From: Dama dama
Lineage: Eukaryota > Chordata > Mammalia > Artiodactyla > Cervidae
Length of the DNA: 64,000 bases
NCBI RefSeq assembly: GCF_033118175.1
Contig: NC_083714.1
Location: forward strand, 5,208,001-5,272,000
Reading direction: 5' to 3'
This document shows, piece by piece, positions 13,501 to 25,531 of the stretch; the stretch's first letter is position 1, and every line of letters starts with the position of its first letter. Position numbers and translations under genes: made by a program. The notes below the pieces were generated by a model. It was given only the letters and a program-made list of their open reading frames with translations, had not been told where the DNA came from and ran no database searches.

Positions 13501-15780
13501 AAGTCAGTGTTCCCCATCAAACACGAAAGGAGCCTTGACTTGCTATATGAATTTCCACATAGTCATCAAGAACTCTGTCACAAGTCTAGAGGGACCTTGA
13601 GGTCAATGCAGCAACAAAAAAGAGCCCCTCGTACCGCAAATCAAATCAAGATGCCGCCCTATTCCCCTGCATTGGCTACAGAGCAATCCTGCATTCCTCA
13701 TCAAACAGGACAAGTGGCTTGAATTCTTTTAGGCAACTCCAGAGATTCCCCGAGAACACCGTCCCAAGTCTAGAGGAACACAAATTTCAGCAAAGCAACG
13801 CGAGAAAAGCTCCATGTACCCCAAATCATTTCGAGATGAGAGCTGATTCCCTGGCATTGAATGAAGAGGAATGCCAACTTTCCACAAGCAGCTCAAGCGG
13901 ATACTTTTCTCAGCTCTAGGTATTTGAGAGGGACCCTGAGTTTTCTGCCTCAAGTGGAATGGACACCGAGATGCCCTGACTCGAAATAAGGCCGGAGTTC
14001 CCTGCAATGACTTGAATGCTGGCTCGTCTCTCATCTCACAAGATGAACGGATGTCTGAATCCCCTGTGAAAACCCGAGAGAAAGACCTGGTTCCCGCCTC
14101 ATCTGGACAGGACGCCTCACTTCCCTTTGACAATATGAGTGGATCGCGGAGTTCAATGCTTCAAAAGTAGACGACGACTGACTCCTCTTGAAAATTGACA
14201 GGAATCCCAGTATCCCTGTGGCAACTTGAAAGGACACTGGGTCTCCTGCCTCACTTCCAGAGGCATCCCTATTGCCCTGCCAAGCCTGGAAGATAATCCC
14301 GAGTTGTCCCTCACAATTAGACAGGAGTACTGACGTCGCTGAACAAACACGAGTTTGGAGGGGCCGTCCCCATCGTCACTCGACAATATAACCCTGGTTC
14401 CCTCCGCAACTCGAGAAAAACCATGAGACTTCCCGTTCGAGGAGAGATGAGATCAGACTCCCCTGCATTGCGTGCAGAGCAATTCCGTGCTCTCCATCAA
14501 ACATGAAAGGAGCCTTGACTTCCTTGATGGAACTCCAGAGAGTCCCCAAGAACACTGATACAAGTCTAGAGGAAACCTGAAGTCCTCGCAGCAACACGAA
14601 AGAGCTCGGTGTACCCCAAATCAACTCGAAATGAGGCCATTTTCCCCTTCATTGGCTCCAGAGCCCTCCGGCATTCCCCATCAAACACAACGAGTGGCTT
14701 GACATACTTTAGGCAACTCCAGAGATTCTCGGAGAACACTGTCCTAAGTATAGAGGAACACCACGTTCAGCACAGCAACTAGAAAACAGCTCCGTGTACC
14801 TCAAATCATCTTGAGATGAGAGCTGATTCCCTGGCTTTGACTCAAGAGGAATACCAGATGTAAACAACACCTAAAGACGAGGCTTCTCTCAGCTATAGGT
14901 ACGTGAGAGGAACCCTGAGTTTGCTGCCTCTATTTGAATGGACACCGAGATGCCCTGACTCGAAATAAGGCCGGATTTCCCTGCAGTGACTTGAATGCAG
15001 GCTCGTCTTTCATCTCACAAGACAAAAGAATGTCTGAATCCCCTGTGGAGACTCTAGAGTATACCCTAGTTCCCCGCCTCATCTTGAAAGGAGGCCTCAC
15101 ATCCCTTTGACAACACGAGAGGCACGCAGAGTTCACTGCTTCAAAAGGAGACAAAGCCTGACTCCTCTTGAAAACTGACAGGAGTCACAGTGTGCTCTGG
15201 CAACTGCAAAGGGATACTGAGTCTCCTGCCTCACCTCGAGAGGGGTCTCTGTTGTCCTGCCAAGCCTCGAGGAGAATCCCAAGGTGTCCCTCACAACTAG
15301 ACAGGAGTCCTGACTTCGCTGAACAAACACGAGTTTTGAAGGGCTATCCCCGCCGTAACTCGAGAACATAACCCAGGTTCCCACCGCAACTCCAGAGAAA
15401 CAATGAGTCTTTCCACTCTCCACGAGATGAGGCCCGATTCCCCTGCAATGCATTCTGAGTAAGTCCGTGTTCCCCATCGAACATGAAAGGTGCTTTGACT
15501 TCCTTAATGGAACTCCAGAGAGACCCCAAGAACACTGTCACATGCCTAGAGGGACCCTGAGGTCCGCGCAGCAACATGAAATGGTTCTGTGTACAGTAAA
15601 TCAACTCGAGATGATGCCCGATTCCTCTGCATTGCATGCAGAGCCATTCTGTGTTCTCCATCAAATATGAAGGAGCCTTGACTTCCTTGATGGAACTCCA
15701 GAGATTCCCCAAGGACACTGATACAAGTCTAGAGGGACCCTGAGGTCCCCGCAGCAACAAGAAAGTGCTCGGTGTACCCC
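10521..15780. repeat. HOR copy 3 (five satellite monomers)
   Basis: Same organisation. It shares T at 13092, the AATTTTGAGA variant near 13155 and T at 15626 with copy 2, making copies 2 and 3 the closest pair. A private change is A in the GGCACACGGAG context near 13166. Confidence 0.9.
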
Positions 15781-18700
15781 AGATCAACTCGAAATGGGGC
15801 CAGATTCCGCTATATTGGCTCCAGAGCCATCCGGCGTTCCCCATCAAACACGACAAGTGGCTTGACTTTCTTTGGGCAACTCCAGTGATTCCGAGAGAAC
15901 AACATCCTAGGTATAGAGGAACACCACGTTCAGCACAGCAACTGGAAAACAGCTCCGTGAACTGCAAATCATCTCGAGATGAGAGCTGATTCCCTGGCTT
16001 TGACTCAAGAGAAATACCAGATGTAAACAACACCTAAAGGGGAAGGTTCTCTCAGATATAGGTACGTGAGAGAGACCCTGAGTTTGCTGCCTCTAGTGGA
16101 ATGGACACCGAGATGCCCTGACTCGAAATAAGGCCGGATTTCCCTGCAGTGACTTGAATGCAGACTCGTCTTTCATCTCACAAGACAAAGGGATGTCTGA
16201 ATCCCCTGTAGAGACCCTAGAGAATACCCTAGTTCCCCGCCTCATCTCGACAGGAGGCGTCATATCCATTTGACAACACGAGAGGCACGCGGAGTTCAAT
16301 GCTTCAAAAGGAGACGAAGCCTGACTCCTCTTGAAAACTGACAGGAGTCACAGTATCGCTCTGGCAACTGCAAAGAGAAACTTGGTCTCCCGCCTCACCT
16401 CGAGAGGCGTCTCTGTTGTCCTGCCAAGCCTCGAGGAGAATCCCAAGGTGTCCCTCGCAACTAGGCAGGAGTCCTGACGTCGCTGAACAAACACGAGTTT
16501 TGAAGGGCCATCCCCGCCGTAACTCGAGAACATAACCCAGGTTCCCGCCGCAACTACAGAAAAACAATGAGACATTCCCCTCACTGGGAGATGAGGCCTG
16601 ATTCCCCTGCAATGCATGCAGAGTAAGTCCGTGTTCCCCATCAAACACAAAGGAGCCTTGACTTCCTTGATGGAACTCCAGAGAGACCCCAAGAACACTG
16701 TCACATGTCTAGAGGGACACTGAGGTCCCCGAAGCAACATGAAATGGCTGTGTGTCAACCAAATCAACTCAAGATGATGCCCGATTCCACTGCACTGCAT
16801 GCAGAGCAAGTCCGTGTTCCCCTTCAAACACGAAAAGAGCCTCGCCTTCCTTGATGGAACTCCAGAGAGTCCCCAGGAACACTGTCACGAGGCTAGAGGG
16901 ACCCTGAGGTCCCCGCAGCAACATGAAAGCACACTGTGTACTTGAAATCAACTCGAGATGAGGCCTGATTACCCTCCATTGTCTCAAGAGCCATCATGCG
17001 TTCCCCATCAAACACGACAAGTGGCTTGACCTCCTTTAGGCAACTCCAGAGATTACCCGAGAATACCGTCTCAAGTCTCGAGGAACACCAAATTCAGCAC
17101 AGAACTCGAGAAAAGCTCTGTGTACCCCAAATCATCTCGAGATGAGAGCTGATTCCATGGCTTCTACTCAAGAGGAATGCCAACTTTCCACAAGCCCCTG
17201 AAGAGGAGGCTTCTCTCAGCCATATGTATGTGAGGGGGACCCTGAGTTTGCTGCATCAAGTGGAATGGTCACCGAGATGTCGTGAGTCGAAATAAGGCCG
17301 GATTTCTCTGCAGTGACTTGAATGCAGGCTCGTCTTTCATCACACAAGAAGAAGGGATGTCTGAATCCCCTGTGGAGACCCTAGAGAAAGCCCTAGTTCC
17401 CCGCCTCATTTCGACAGGAGGCCTCACATCCCTTTGACAGCACGAGTGGAATGCGGAGTTCAATGCTTCAATAGTAGACGATGACTGACTGCTCTTGAAA
17501 ATTGACAGCAATCCCAGCATCCCTGGGCAACTTGAAAGGACCCTGGGTCTCCCGCCTCACCTTGAGAGGCATCCCTATTGCCTGCCAAGCCTCGAGGAGA
17601 ATCCTGAGTTGTCCCTCGCAACTAGACAGGAGTCCTGACATCGCTGAACACTAGTTTTGAAAGTCCATCCCCACCGTAACTCAAGAACATACCCCAGGTT
17701 CCCACCACAACTCGAGAAAACCATGAGAATTCCCTCTTGCAGCGAGATGAGGCCCGATTCCCCAGCATTGCATGCAGAGCAAATCGGTGTTCCCCATCAA
17801 ACACAAATGGATCCTTGACTTCCTAGATGAAACTCCACGTAGTCCCCAAGAACTCTGTCACAAGTCTAGAGAGACCCTGATGTCTACGCAGCAACATGAA
17901 AGAGCCCCGTGTACCGCTAATCAAATTGAGATGAGGCCTGATTCCCTGCATTGGCTCCAGAGCAATCTTGCATTCCTCATCACAAAGGACAAGTGGCTTG
18001 ACTTCTTTTAGGCAACCCCAGAGATTCGCTGAGAACACCGCCCGAAGTCTAGAGGAACACAAAGTTCAGCACAGCAACTCGAGAAAAGCTCCATGTACCC
18101 CAAATCATTTCGAGATGAGAGTTGATTCCCTAGCTTCGAATCAAGAGGAATGCCAACTTTCCACAAGCAGCACAAGCGGAGGCTTTTCTCAGCTCTAGGT
18201 ATGTGAGAGGGACCCTGAGTTTTCTCCCTCAAGTAGAATGGACACCGAGATGCCCTGTCACGAAATAAGGCCGGAATTCCCTGCAGTGACTTGAATGCAG
18301 GCTCCTCTTTCATCACACAAGATGAAGGGATGTCTGAATCCCTTGTGGAGACCCTAGAGAAAGCCCTAGTTCCCCGGTTCATCTCAACAAGTGGCCTCAC
18401 ATCCTTTTGAAATTTCGAGAGGCACGCGGAGTTAAATGCTTCAAAAGGAGAGGATGGCTGCCTCCTATTGAAAATTGATAGGAATCCCAAAATTCCTGTA
18501 GCAACTTGAAAGGACCCTGGGTCTCCCCCGTCACCTCGAGAGGCGTCCCTATTTTCCTGCCAAGCCTCGAGGAGAATCCCTTTGTGTCCTTCACAACAAG
18601 ACAGGAGTGCTGACGTCGCTGAACCAACACGATTTTTGAAGGGCCATCCCTGCCATTGCTCGAGAACATATCCCAGGTTCCAGCCACAACTCGAGAAAAT

Positions 18701-20880
18701 CTTGAGATTTCCCCCTCACTGCGAGATGAGGCCCGATTCCCCTGCATTGAGGTGCAGAGCAAGTCAGTGTTCCCCATCAAACATGAAAGGAGCCTTGACT
18801 TGCTATATGAATTTCCACATAGTCATCAAGAACTCTGTCACAAGTCTAGAGGGACCCTGAGGTCAATGCAGCAACAAAAAAGAGCCCCTCGTACCGCAAA
18901 TCAAATCAAGATGCCGCCCTATTCCCCTGCATTGGCTACAGAGCAATCCTGCATTCCTCATCAAACAGGACAAGTGGCTTGAATTCTTTTAGGCAACTCC
19001 AGAGATTCCCCGAGAACACCGTCCCAAGTCTAGAGGAACACAAATTTCAGCACAGCAACGCGAGAAAAGCTCCATGTACCCCAAATCATTTCGAGATGAG
19101 AGCTGATTCCCTGGCTTTGAATGAAGAGGAATGCCAACTTTCCACAAGCAGCTCAAGCGGATACTTTTCTCAGCTCTAGGTATTTGAGAGGGACCCTGAG
19201 TTTTCTGCCTCAAGTGGAATGGACACCGAGATGCCCTGACTCGAAATAAGGCCGGAGTTCCCTGCAATGACTTGAATGCTGGCTCGTCTCTCATCTCACA
19301 AGATGAACGGATGTCTGAATCCCCTGTGAAAACCCGAGAGAAAGACCTGGTTCCCGCCTCATCTGGACAGGACGCCTCACTTCCCTTTGACAATATGAGT
19401 GGATCGCGGAGTTCAATGCTTCAAAAGTAGACGACGACTGACTCCTCTTGAAAATTGACAGGAATCCCAGTATCCCTGTGGCAACTTGAAAGGACACTGG
19501 GTCTCCTGCCTCACTTCCAGAGGCATCCCTATTGCCCTGCCAAGCCTGGAAGATAATCCCGAGTTGTCCCTCACAATTAGACAGGAGTACTGACGTCGCT
19601 GAACAAACACGAGTTTGGAGGGGCCGTCCCCATCGTCACTCGACAATATAACCCTGGTTCCCTCCGCAACTCGAGAAAAACCATGAGACTTCCCGTTCGA
19701 GGAGAGATGAGATCAGACTCCCCTGCATTGCGTGCAGAGCAATTCCGTGTTCTCCATCAAACATGAAAGGAGCCTTGACTTCCTTGATGGAACTCCAGAG
19801 AGTCCCCAAGAACACTGATACAAGTCTAGAGGAAACCTGAAGTCCTCGCAGCAACACGAAAGAGCTCGGTGTACCCCAAATCAACTCGAAATGAGGCCAT
19901 TTTCCCCTTCATTGGCTCCAGAGCCCTCCGGCGTTCCCCATCAAACACAACGAGTGGCTTGACATACTTTAGGCAACTCCAGAGATTCTCGGAGAACACT
20001 GTCCTAAGTATAGAGGAACACCACGTTCAGCACAGCAACTAGAAAACAGCTCAGTGTACATCAAATCATCTTGAGATGAGAGCTGATTCCCTGGCTTTGA
20101 CTCAAGAGGAATACCAGATGTAAACAACACCTAAAGATGAGGCTTCTCTCAGCTATAGGTACGTGAGAGGAACCCTGAGTTTGCTGCCTCTATTTGAATG
20201 GACACCGAGATGCCCTGACTCGAAATAAGGCCGGATTTCCCTGCAGTGACTTGAATGCAGGCTCGTCTTTCATCTCACAAGACAAAAGAATGTCTGAATC
20301 CCCTGTGGAGACTCTAGAGTATACCCTAGTTCCCCGCCTCATCTTGAAAGGAGGCCTCACATCCCTTTGACAACACGAGAGGCACGCAGAGTTCACTGCT
20401 TCAAAAGGAGACAAAGCCTGACTCCTCTTGAAAACTGACAGGAGTCACAGTGTGCTCTGGCAACTGCAAAGGGATACTGAGTCTCCTGCCTCACCTCGAG
20501 AGGGGTCTCTGTTGTCCTGCCAAGCCTCGAGGAGAATCCCAAGGTGTCCCTCACAACTAGACAGGAGTCCTGACTTCGCTGAACAAACACGAGTTTTGAA
20601 GGGCTATCCCCGCCGTAACTCGAGAACATAACCCAGGTTCCCACCGCAACTCCAGAGAAACAATGAGTCTTTCCACTCTCCACGAGATGAGGCCCGATTC
20701 CCCTGCAATGCATTCTGAGTAAGTCCGTGTTCCCCATCGAACATGAAAGGTGCTTTGACTTCCTTAATGGAACTCCAGAGAGACCCCAAGAACACTGTCA
20801 CATGCCTAGAGGGACCCTGAGGTCCGCGCAGCAACATGAAATGGTTCTGTGTACAGTAAATCAACTCGAGATGATGCCCG
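15781..20880. repeat. HOR copy 4, truncated at its distal end
   Basis: Follows the HOR order through the fourth landmark at 20201, but leaves the HOR consensus near 20,880. From there the sequence matches a different phase of the HOR (around 1005-1340) with clear divergence. Diagnostic bases resemble copy 1 (C at 18352). Private changes include TG at 17119-17120 and an altered GAGGCCTGATTACC context near 16960. Confidence 0.88.
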
Positions 20881-23086
20881 ATTCCCCTGCACTGTATGCA
20901 GAGCAAGTCCGTGTTCCCCTTCAAACAGGAAAAGAGCCTTGCCTTCCTTGATGGAACTCCAGAGAGTCCCCAGGAACACTTTAACAAGGCTAGAGGGACC
21001 CTGAAGTCCCTGCAGCAACTTGAAAGCGAACCGTGTACTTGAAATCTACTTGAGATGAGGCCTGATTCCCCTCCATTGTCTCCAGAGCCATCACGCATTC
21101 CCCATCAAACACGAGAAGTGGCTTGACCTCCTTTAGGCCACTCCAGAGATTACCTGAGAATACCGTATCAAGTCTCGAGGAACATCAGGTTTAGCACAGA
21201 ACTCAAGAAAAGCTCCGTGTACCCCAAATCATCTCGAGATGAGAGCTGATTTCCTGACTTCACATCAAGAAGAAGGCCAACTTTCCACAAGCACCACAAG
21301 AGGAGGCTTCTCTCAGCTATACGTATGTGAGAGGGACCCTGAGTTTGCGGCCTCAAATGGAATCGACACCGAGATGCCCTGCCTCAAAATAAGGCCGGAA
21401 TTCCCTGCAGTGGCGTGAATGCAAGCTGGTTTTCATCTCACAAGATGAAGGGATGTCTGAATCCCCTGCGGACACACTAGAGCAAGCCCTAGCTCCCATC
21501 CCCATCTCGACAGGAGGCCTCACATCCCTTTGACAACTCCAGAGGAACACGGAATTCAATGATTGAAAAGGAGAGGATGCCTGACTCCTATTGTAAATTG
21601 ACAGGAATCCCAGTATCACAGTGGCAACAGGAAAGGGACCCTGGGTGTGCCGCCTCAACTCAAGAGGTGTTCCTACTGCTCTTTCAAGTCTCGAGGAGAA
21701 TCCCTAGGTGTCCCTTGCAACTAGGCAGGAGACGTGACATCGCTGAACAAACACGTGTTTTGAAGGGCCATCCCCATCGTAACTCGAGAATATACCCCAG
21801 GTTCCCAACCGCAACTCGAGAGAAACCATGAGATTTCCCTCTCGCTGTGAGATGAGGCCCGATTCCACTGCATTGCATGCAGACCAATTCCGTGTTCCAC
21901 ATCAAACATGAAAGGAGCCTTGATTTCCTTGTTGGCAATTCAGAGAATCCACAAGAGCACTGTGTCATTCCTAGAGGGATCCTGAGGTCACTGTAGCCAC
22001 ACGAAAGTGCTCCGTGTACCCGAAATCAACTCGAGATGAGAGCTTAGTCCCTGTATTCAACTCAAGAGGAATACCAACTTTCCCCAAGCACCTCAAGAGG
22101 AGGCTTCACTCAGCTATAGGTACGTGAGAGGGACCCTGAGTGTGCGGCCTCAAGTGGAATGGACACCGAGATGCCCTGACCTGAAATAAGTCCAGATATC
22201 CCTGCAGTGAATTGAATGCAAGCTCGTCTTGCATTTCCCCAGTCGAAGGGATGTCTGAATCCGCTGTGGAGACCAGAGAGAAAGACCTAGTTCCCACCTC
22301 ATCGCGACCGGAGGCCTCACATCCTTTGAATACTTGAGAGGTACGCGGAGATCAATGCCTCAAAGTAGACGAGTCCTGACTCCTCTTGAAACTTGATAGG
22401 AGTCCCAGGATCCCTGTGGCACGTGGAAAGTGAACCTGGGTCTCCTGTCACACCTGGAAAGGCGTCCCAATTGCCCCGCCAAGCCTCGAGGAGAATCCCG
22501 AGTTGTCCCTCGCAACGAGGCAGGAGTCCTGACGTTGGTGAACAAACACGTGTTTTGAAGGGCCATCCCTGCGTAACTCGAGAATATACCCCAGGTTCTG
22601 GCGCAACTCTAGGAAAACCATGAGCCTTCACACTCTCCGCCAGATGAGGCCCGATTCCCCTGCATTGCGTGCAGAGCAATTCCGTGTTGCACATCAAACA
22701 TGAAAGGAGCCTTGATTTCCTTGATGGCACTCCATACAAAACCCAAGAACAGTGTTTCAAGGCTACAGGGATCGTGAGGTCACTGTAGCAACCCGAAAGA
22801 GCTCCGTAGACCAAACATCAACTCGAGATGAGAGGTTAGTCCCTGGCTTCGACTCCAGAGGAATTCCAACTTACCACAAGTACCTCAAGAGGAGTCTTCT
22901 CTCAGCTATAGGTATGTGAGAGGGACCCTGAGTTTGTGGCCTCAAGTGGAATGGACACCGAGTTTCCCTGACTCGAAATAAGGCCGGATATCCCTGCAGT
23001 GACTTGAATGCAGGCTCGTCTTGCATCTCCCAAGACGAAAGGATGTCTGAATCCCCTGTGGAGACCACAGAGAAAGACCTAGTTCT
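20881..23086. repeat. Transitional satellite I monomers (switch to ~796-bp form)
   Basis: Landmarks at 21365, 22162 and 22954 give spacings of 1164 (from 20201), 797 and 792 bp, so monomer size drops from the 980/1164 type to ~796 bp here. The sequence is clearly diverged from the HOR copies and intermediate in wording between the left and right arrays. It ends inside a monomer at 23086, where the L1 begins. Confidence 0.88.
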
Positions 23087-23114
23087 GCTAGTTCCGCAGA
23101 GCGACGGAACTAGC
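23087..23114. repeat. Perfect 10-bp inverted repeat at the L1 5' junction
   Basis: GCTAGTTCCG at 23087-23096 is the exact reverse complement of CGGAACTAGC at 23105-23114, with an 8-base loop. The preceding satellite CTAGTTCT (23079-23086) also resembles the left arm. This fits fold-back synthesis or microhomology joining at the end of L1 integration, unless the palindrome is native L1 sequence. Confidence 0.85.
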
Positions 23115-23375
23115 TACCTGAATAAGAGTCCACCTCTGCCCGTCTGTGTCAGCGCGGAAATGAGGCTCTGAAGAGACCGGCAAACTGAAGCCAAATAAAC
23201 AAAGGGAATCGCTTCAGAAGGGACTGGTGCAACAGATTAAAACCCCTCTAGACAACACCGACTAGACCGGAAGGGGCCTGTAGATATCGAGAAGTGTAAG
23301 CTGGAACGAGTAGCTATCTGAAACTGAGCCGAACCCACAGTGACCACAACAGCTCCAGAGAAACCCTTAGATATA

Positions 23376-23735
23376 ATTTTACTTTTTTCTCTTTTTTTTT
23401 CTTTTTTTTCTTTTTTCTTTTTTATTATTTTTTCTTTTTTATTTTTTCTCTTTTATTTTCCTTTAAAATCCCCTATTACTCCCCCATTACTCCTTAACTT
23501 TCATTCCCATAGATTTTTACGATTTTTTTAATTAGGGAAAAAAATTTTTTTTCTTTCTTTTCTTTTCTTTTTCTTTTTTTTTCTCTTTTCTTTTCTTTCC
23601 TTTTTCTCTTCTATTTTCTATTTTTTTTCTCTTATTTCTTTTAAAGTCCTCTAGTACTCCTCTACTACTCCTTAATTTTCATTTTCAATACACTATAACC
23701 TTACAAAAAAGAAAAAAAAAAAAGAAGAGAAGCCC
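23376..23735. repeat. Polypyrimidine (T/C)-rich tract in the L1 5' untranslated region
   Basis: Two stretches of CTTTT-like low-complexity sequence (about 23376-23460 and 23540-23640), interspersed with sequence containing ACTCCTTAA-type words that repeat near 23490 and 23665. It ends in an A-rich stretch near 23705-23722. The two halves look like an internal duplication of ~175 bp. Confidence 0.7.
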
Positions 23736-24598
23736 TATTTTTAAACTGAGGATTATTCTCTCCCAATCTTGACTCTCTGTTTTCTACCTCAGAACAGCTC
23801 TATTTCCTCCTTTCCCCTTCTCTTCCCAATCCAATTCTGTGAATCTTTGTAGGTGACTGGGCTACGGAGAACACTCTGGGAACAGACAGCTGCGTAGATC
23901 TGTCTCTCTCCTCTTGAGTCCCCCTTTTTCTCCTCCTGCTCATCTCTATCTCCCTCTTCCCTCTCCTCTTCTTCATGTAACTCTGTGAACCTCTCTGGGT
24001 GTCCCTAACGGGGGAGAATCTTTTCGCCATTAACCTAGAAGTTTTCTTATCAGTGCTGTATAGTTGGAGAAGTCCTGAGACTACAGGAAGAATAAAACTG
24101 AAATCCAGAGGCAGGAGACTTAAGCCCAAAACCTGAGAACACCAGAAAACTTCTGACTACATGAAACTTTAAGTAATAAGTGACCGTCCAAAAGCCTCCA
24201 TACCTACACTGAAACCAACCACCACCCAAGAGCCAATAAGTTTTAGAGCAAGACATACCAGGCAAATTCTCCAGCAACGCAGGAACATAGCCGTGAACGT
24301 CAACATACAGGCTGCCCAAGGACACACCTAACACATAGACCCATCTCAAAACTCATTACTGGGCACTCCATTGCTCTCCAAAGAGAAGAAATCAAGTTCC
24401 ACACACCAGAACACTGACGCAAGCTTCCCTAACCAGGAAACCTTGACAAGCCAATCATCTAACCCCACCCACGGGGTAAATCCTCCACAATAAAAATGAA
24501 CCACAGACCTCCAGAATACAGAAAGCCCACTCCAGACACAGCAATCTAAACAAGATGAAGAGGCAAAGAAATACCCAACAGGTAAAGGAACATGGAAA

Positions 24599-25480
24599 AT
24601 GCCCACCAAGTCAAACAAAAGAGGAGGAGATGGGAATCTACCTGAAAAAGAATTTAGAATAATGATAATAAAAATGATCCAAAATCTTGAAAACAAAATG
24701 GAGTTACAGATTAATAGCCTGGAGACAAAGATTGAAAAGATACAAGAAATGTTTAATAAAGACCTAGAAGAAATAAAAAAGAGTCAATTAAAAATGAATA
24801 ATGCAGTGAATGAGATAAAAAACACTTTGGAGGGAACCAAGAGTAGACTAACGGAAGCAGAAGATAGGATAAGTGAGATAGAAGATAAAATGGTGGAAAT
24901 AAATGAAGCAGAGAGGAAAAAAGAAAAAAGAATCAAAAGAAATGAGGACAACCTCAGGGACCTCTGGGACAATGTGAAATGCCTCAACATTCGAATCATA
25001 GGAATTCCAGAAGAAGAAGACAAAAAGAAAGGCCATGAGAAAATACTCGAGGAGATAGTAGCTGAAAACTTCCCTAAAATGGGGAAGGAAATAGCCACCC
25101 AAGTCCAAGAAGCCCAGAGAGTCCCAAACAGGATAAACCCAAGGCAAAACACCCCAAGACACATATTAATCAAATTAACAAAGATCAAACACAAAGAACA
25201 AATATTAAAAGCAACAAGGGAGAAACAACAAATAACACACAAAGGGATCCCCATAAGGATAACAGCTGATCTATCAATAGAAACCCTCCAGGCCAGAAGG
25301 GAATGGCAGGACATACTGAAAGTAATGAAAGAGAATAACCTACAACCTAGATTACTGTATCCAGCAAGGATTTCATTCAGATATGAAGGAGAATTCAAAA
25401 GCTTTACAGATAAGCAAATGCTGAGAGAATTCAGCACCACCAAACCAGCTCTTCAACAAATGCTAAAGGATCTTCTCTAG
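24599..25480 (+). pseudogene. L1 ORF1 (ORF1p, RNA-binding coiled-coil protein), N-terminal frame broken
   Basis: A 293-residue open frame. Residues ~25-115 are a Lys/Glu-rich heptad-like coiled coil (trimerisation), residues ~125-210 match the L1 RRM-like domain (LNIRIIGIPEEE), and residues ~210-293 the C-terminal domain, ending at TAG 25478-25480. ORF1p binds L1 RNA and acts as a chaperone in target-primed reverse transcription. The natural start appears to be ATG at 24555 (MKRQRNTQQV) in another frame, which hits a stop after ~36 codons; a loss of about one base near 24620-24640 separates them. The ATG at 24599 is therefore probably not the authentic start. About 50 bp separate ORF1 from ORF2. 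Confidence 0.88.
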
Positions 25481-25531
25481 ACAGGAAATGCAGAAAGGTT
25501 GTATAAACGTGAACCCAAAACAACAAAGTAA

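Larger units (their letters stand above)
1..20880. repeat. Satellite I-type higher-order repeat array, period 5,260 bp
   Basis: The opening bases recur at 5261, 10521 and 15781, and the landmark GACACCGAGAT falls at 324, 1488 (variant), 2461, 3442, 4421 and 5584, giving monomers of 1164, 973, 981, 979 and 1163 bp that sum to 5,260. Copies differ by only scattered single-base changes. Monomers consist of ~30-31-bp subunits, often starting CTCGAGA, the organisation known for ruminant satellite I (1.714/1.715 class; ~0.8-kb monomers in sheep/goat and muntjac, ~1-kb in some deer, 1.4-kb in cattle). CpG and CTCGAG are abundant. The likely role is centromeric or pericentromeric heterochromatin. Antisense reading frames recurring every 5,260 bp are not credible genes. 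Periodicity is read directly; the family name rests on remembered similarity. Confidence 0.93.

Noticed and set aside
1..20880. Open frames repeated every 5,260 bp (for example the 229-residue minus-strand frame ending at 4824)
   Set aside because: Identical recurrence reflects HOR copies. Composition is Ser/Arg-rich with internal subunit periodicity and no recognisable fold.
24784..25443. 219-residue minus-strand frame with hydrophobic, membrane-like segments
   Set aside because: It is antisense to the Lys/Glu-rich L1 ORF1, whose complement reads as Phe/Leu/Ile-rich.
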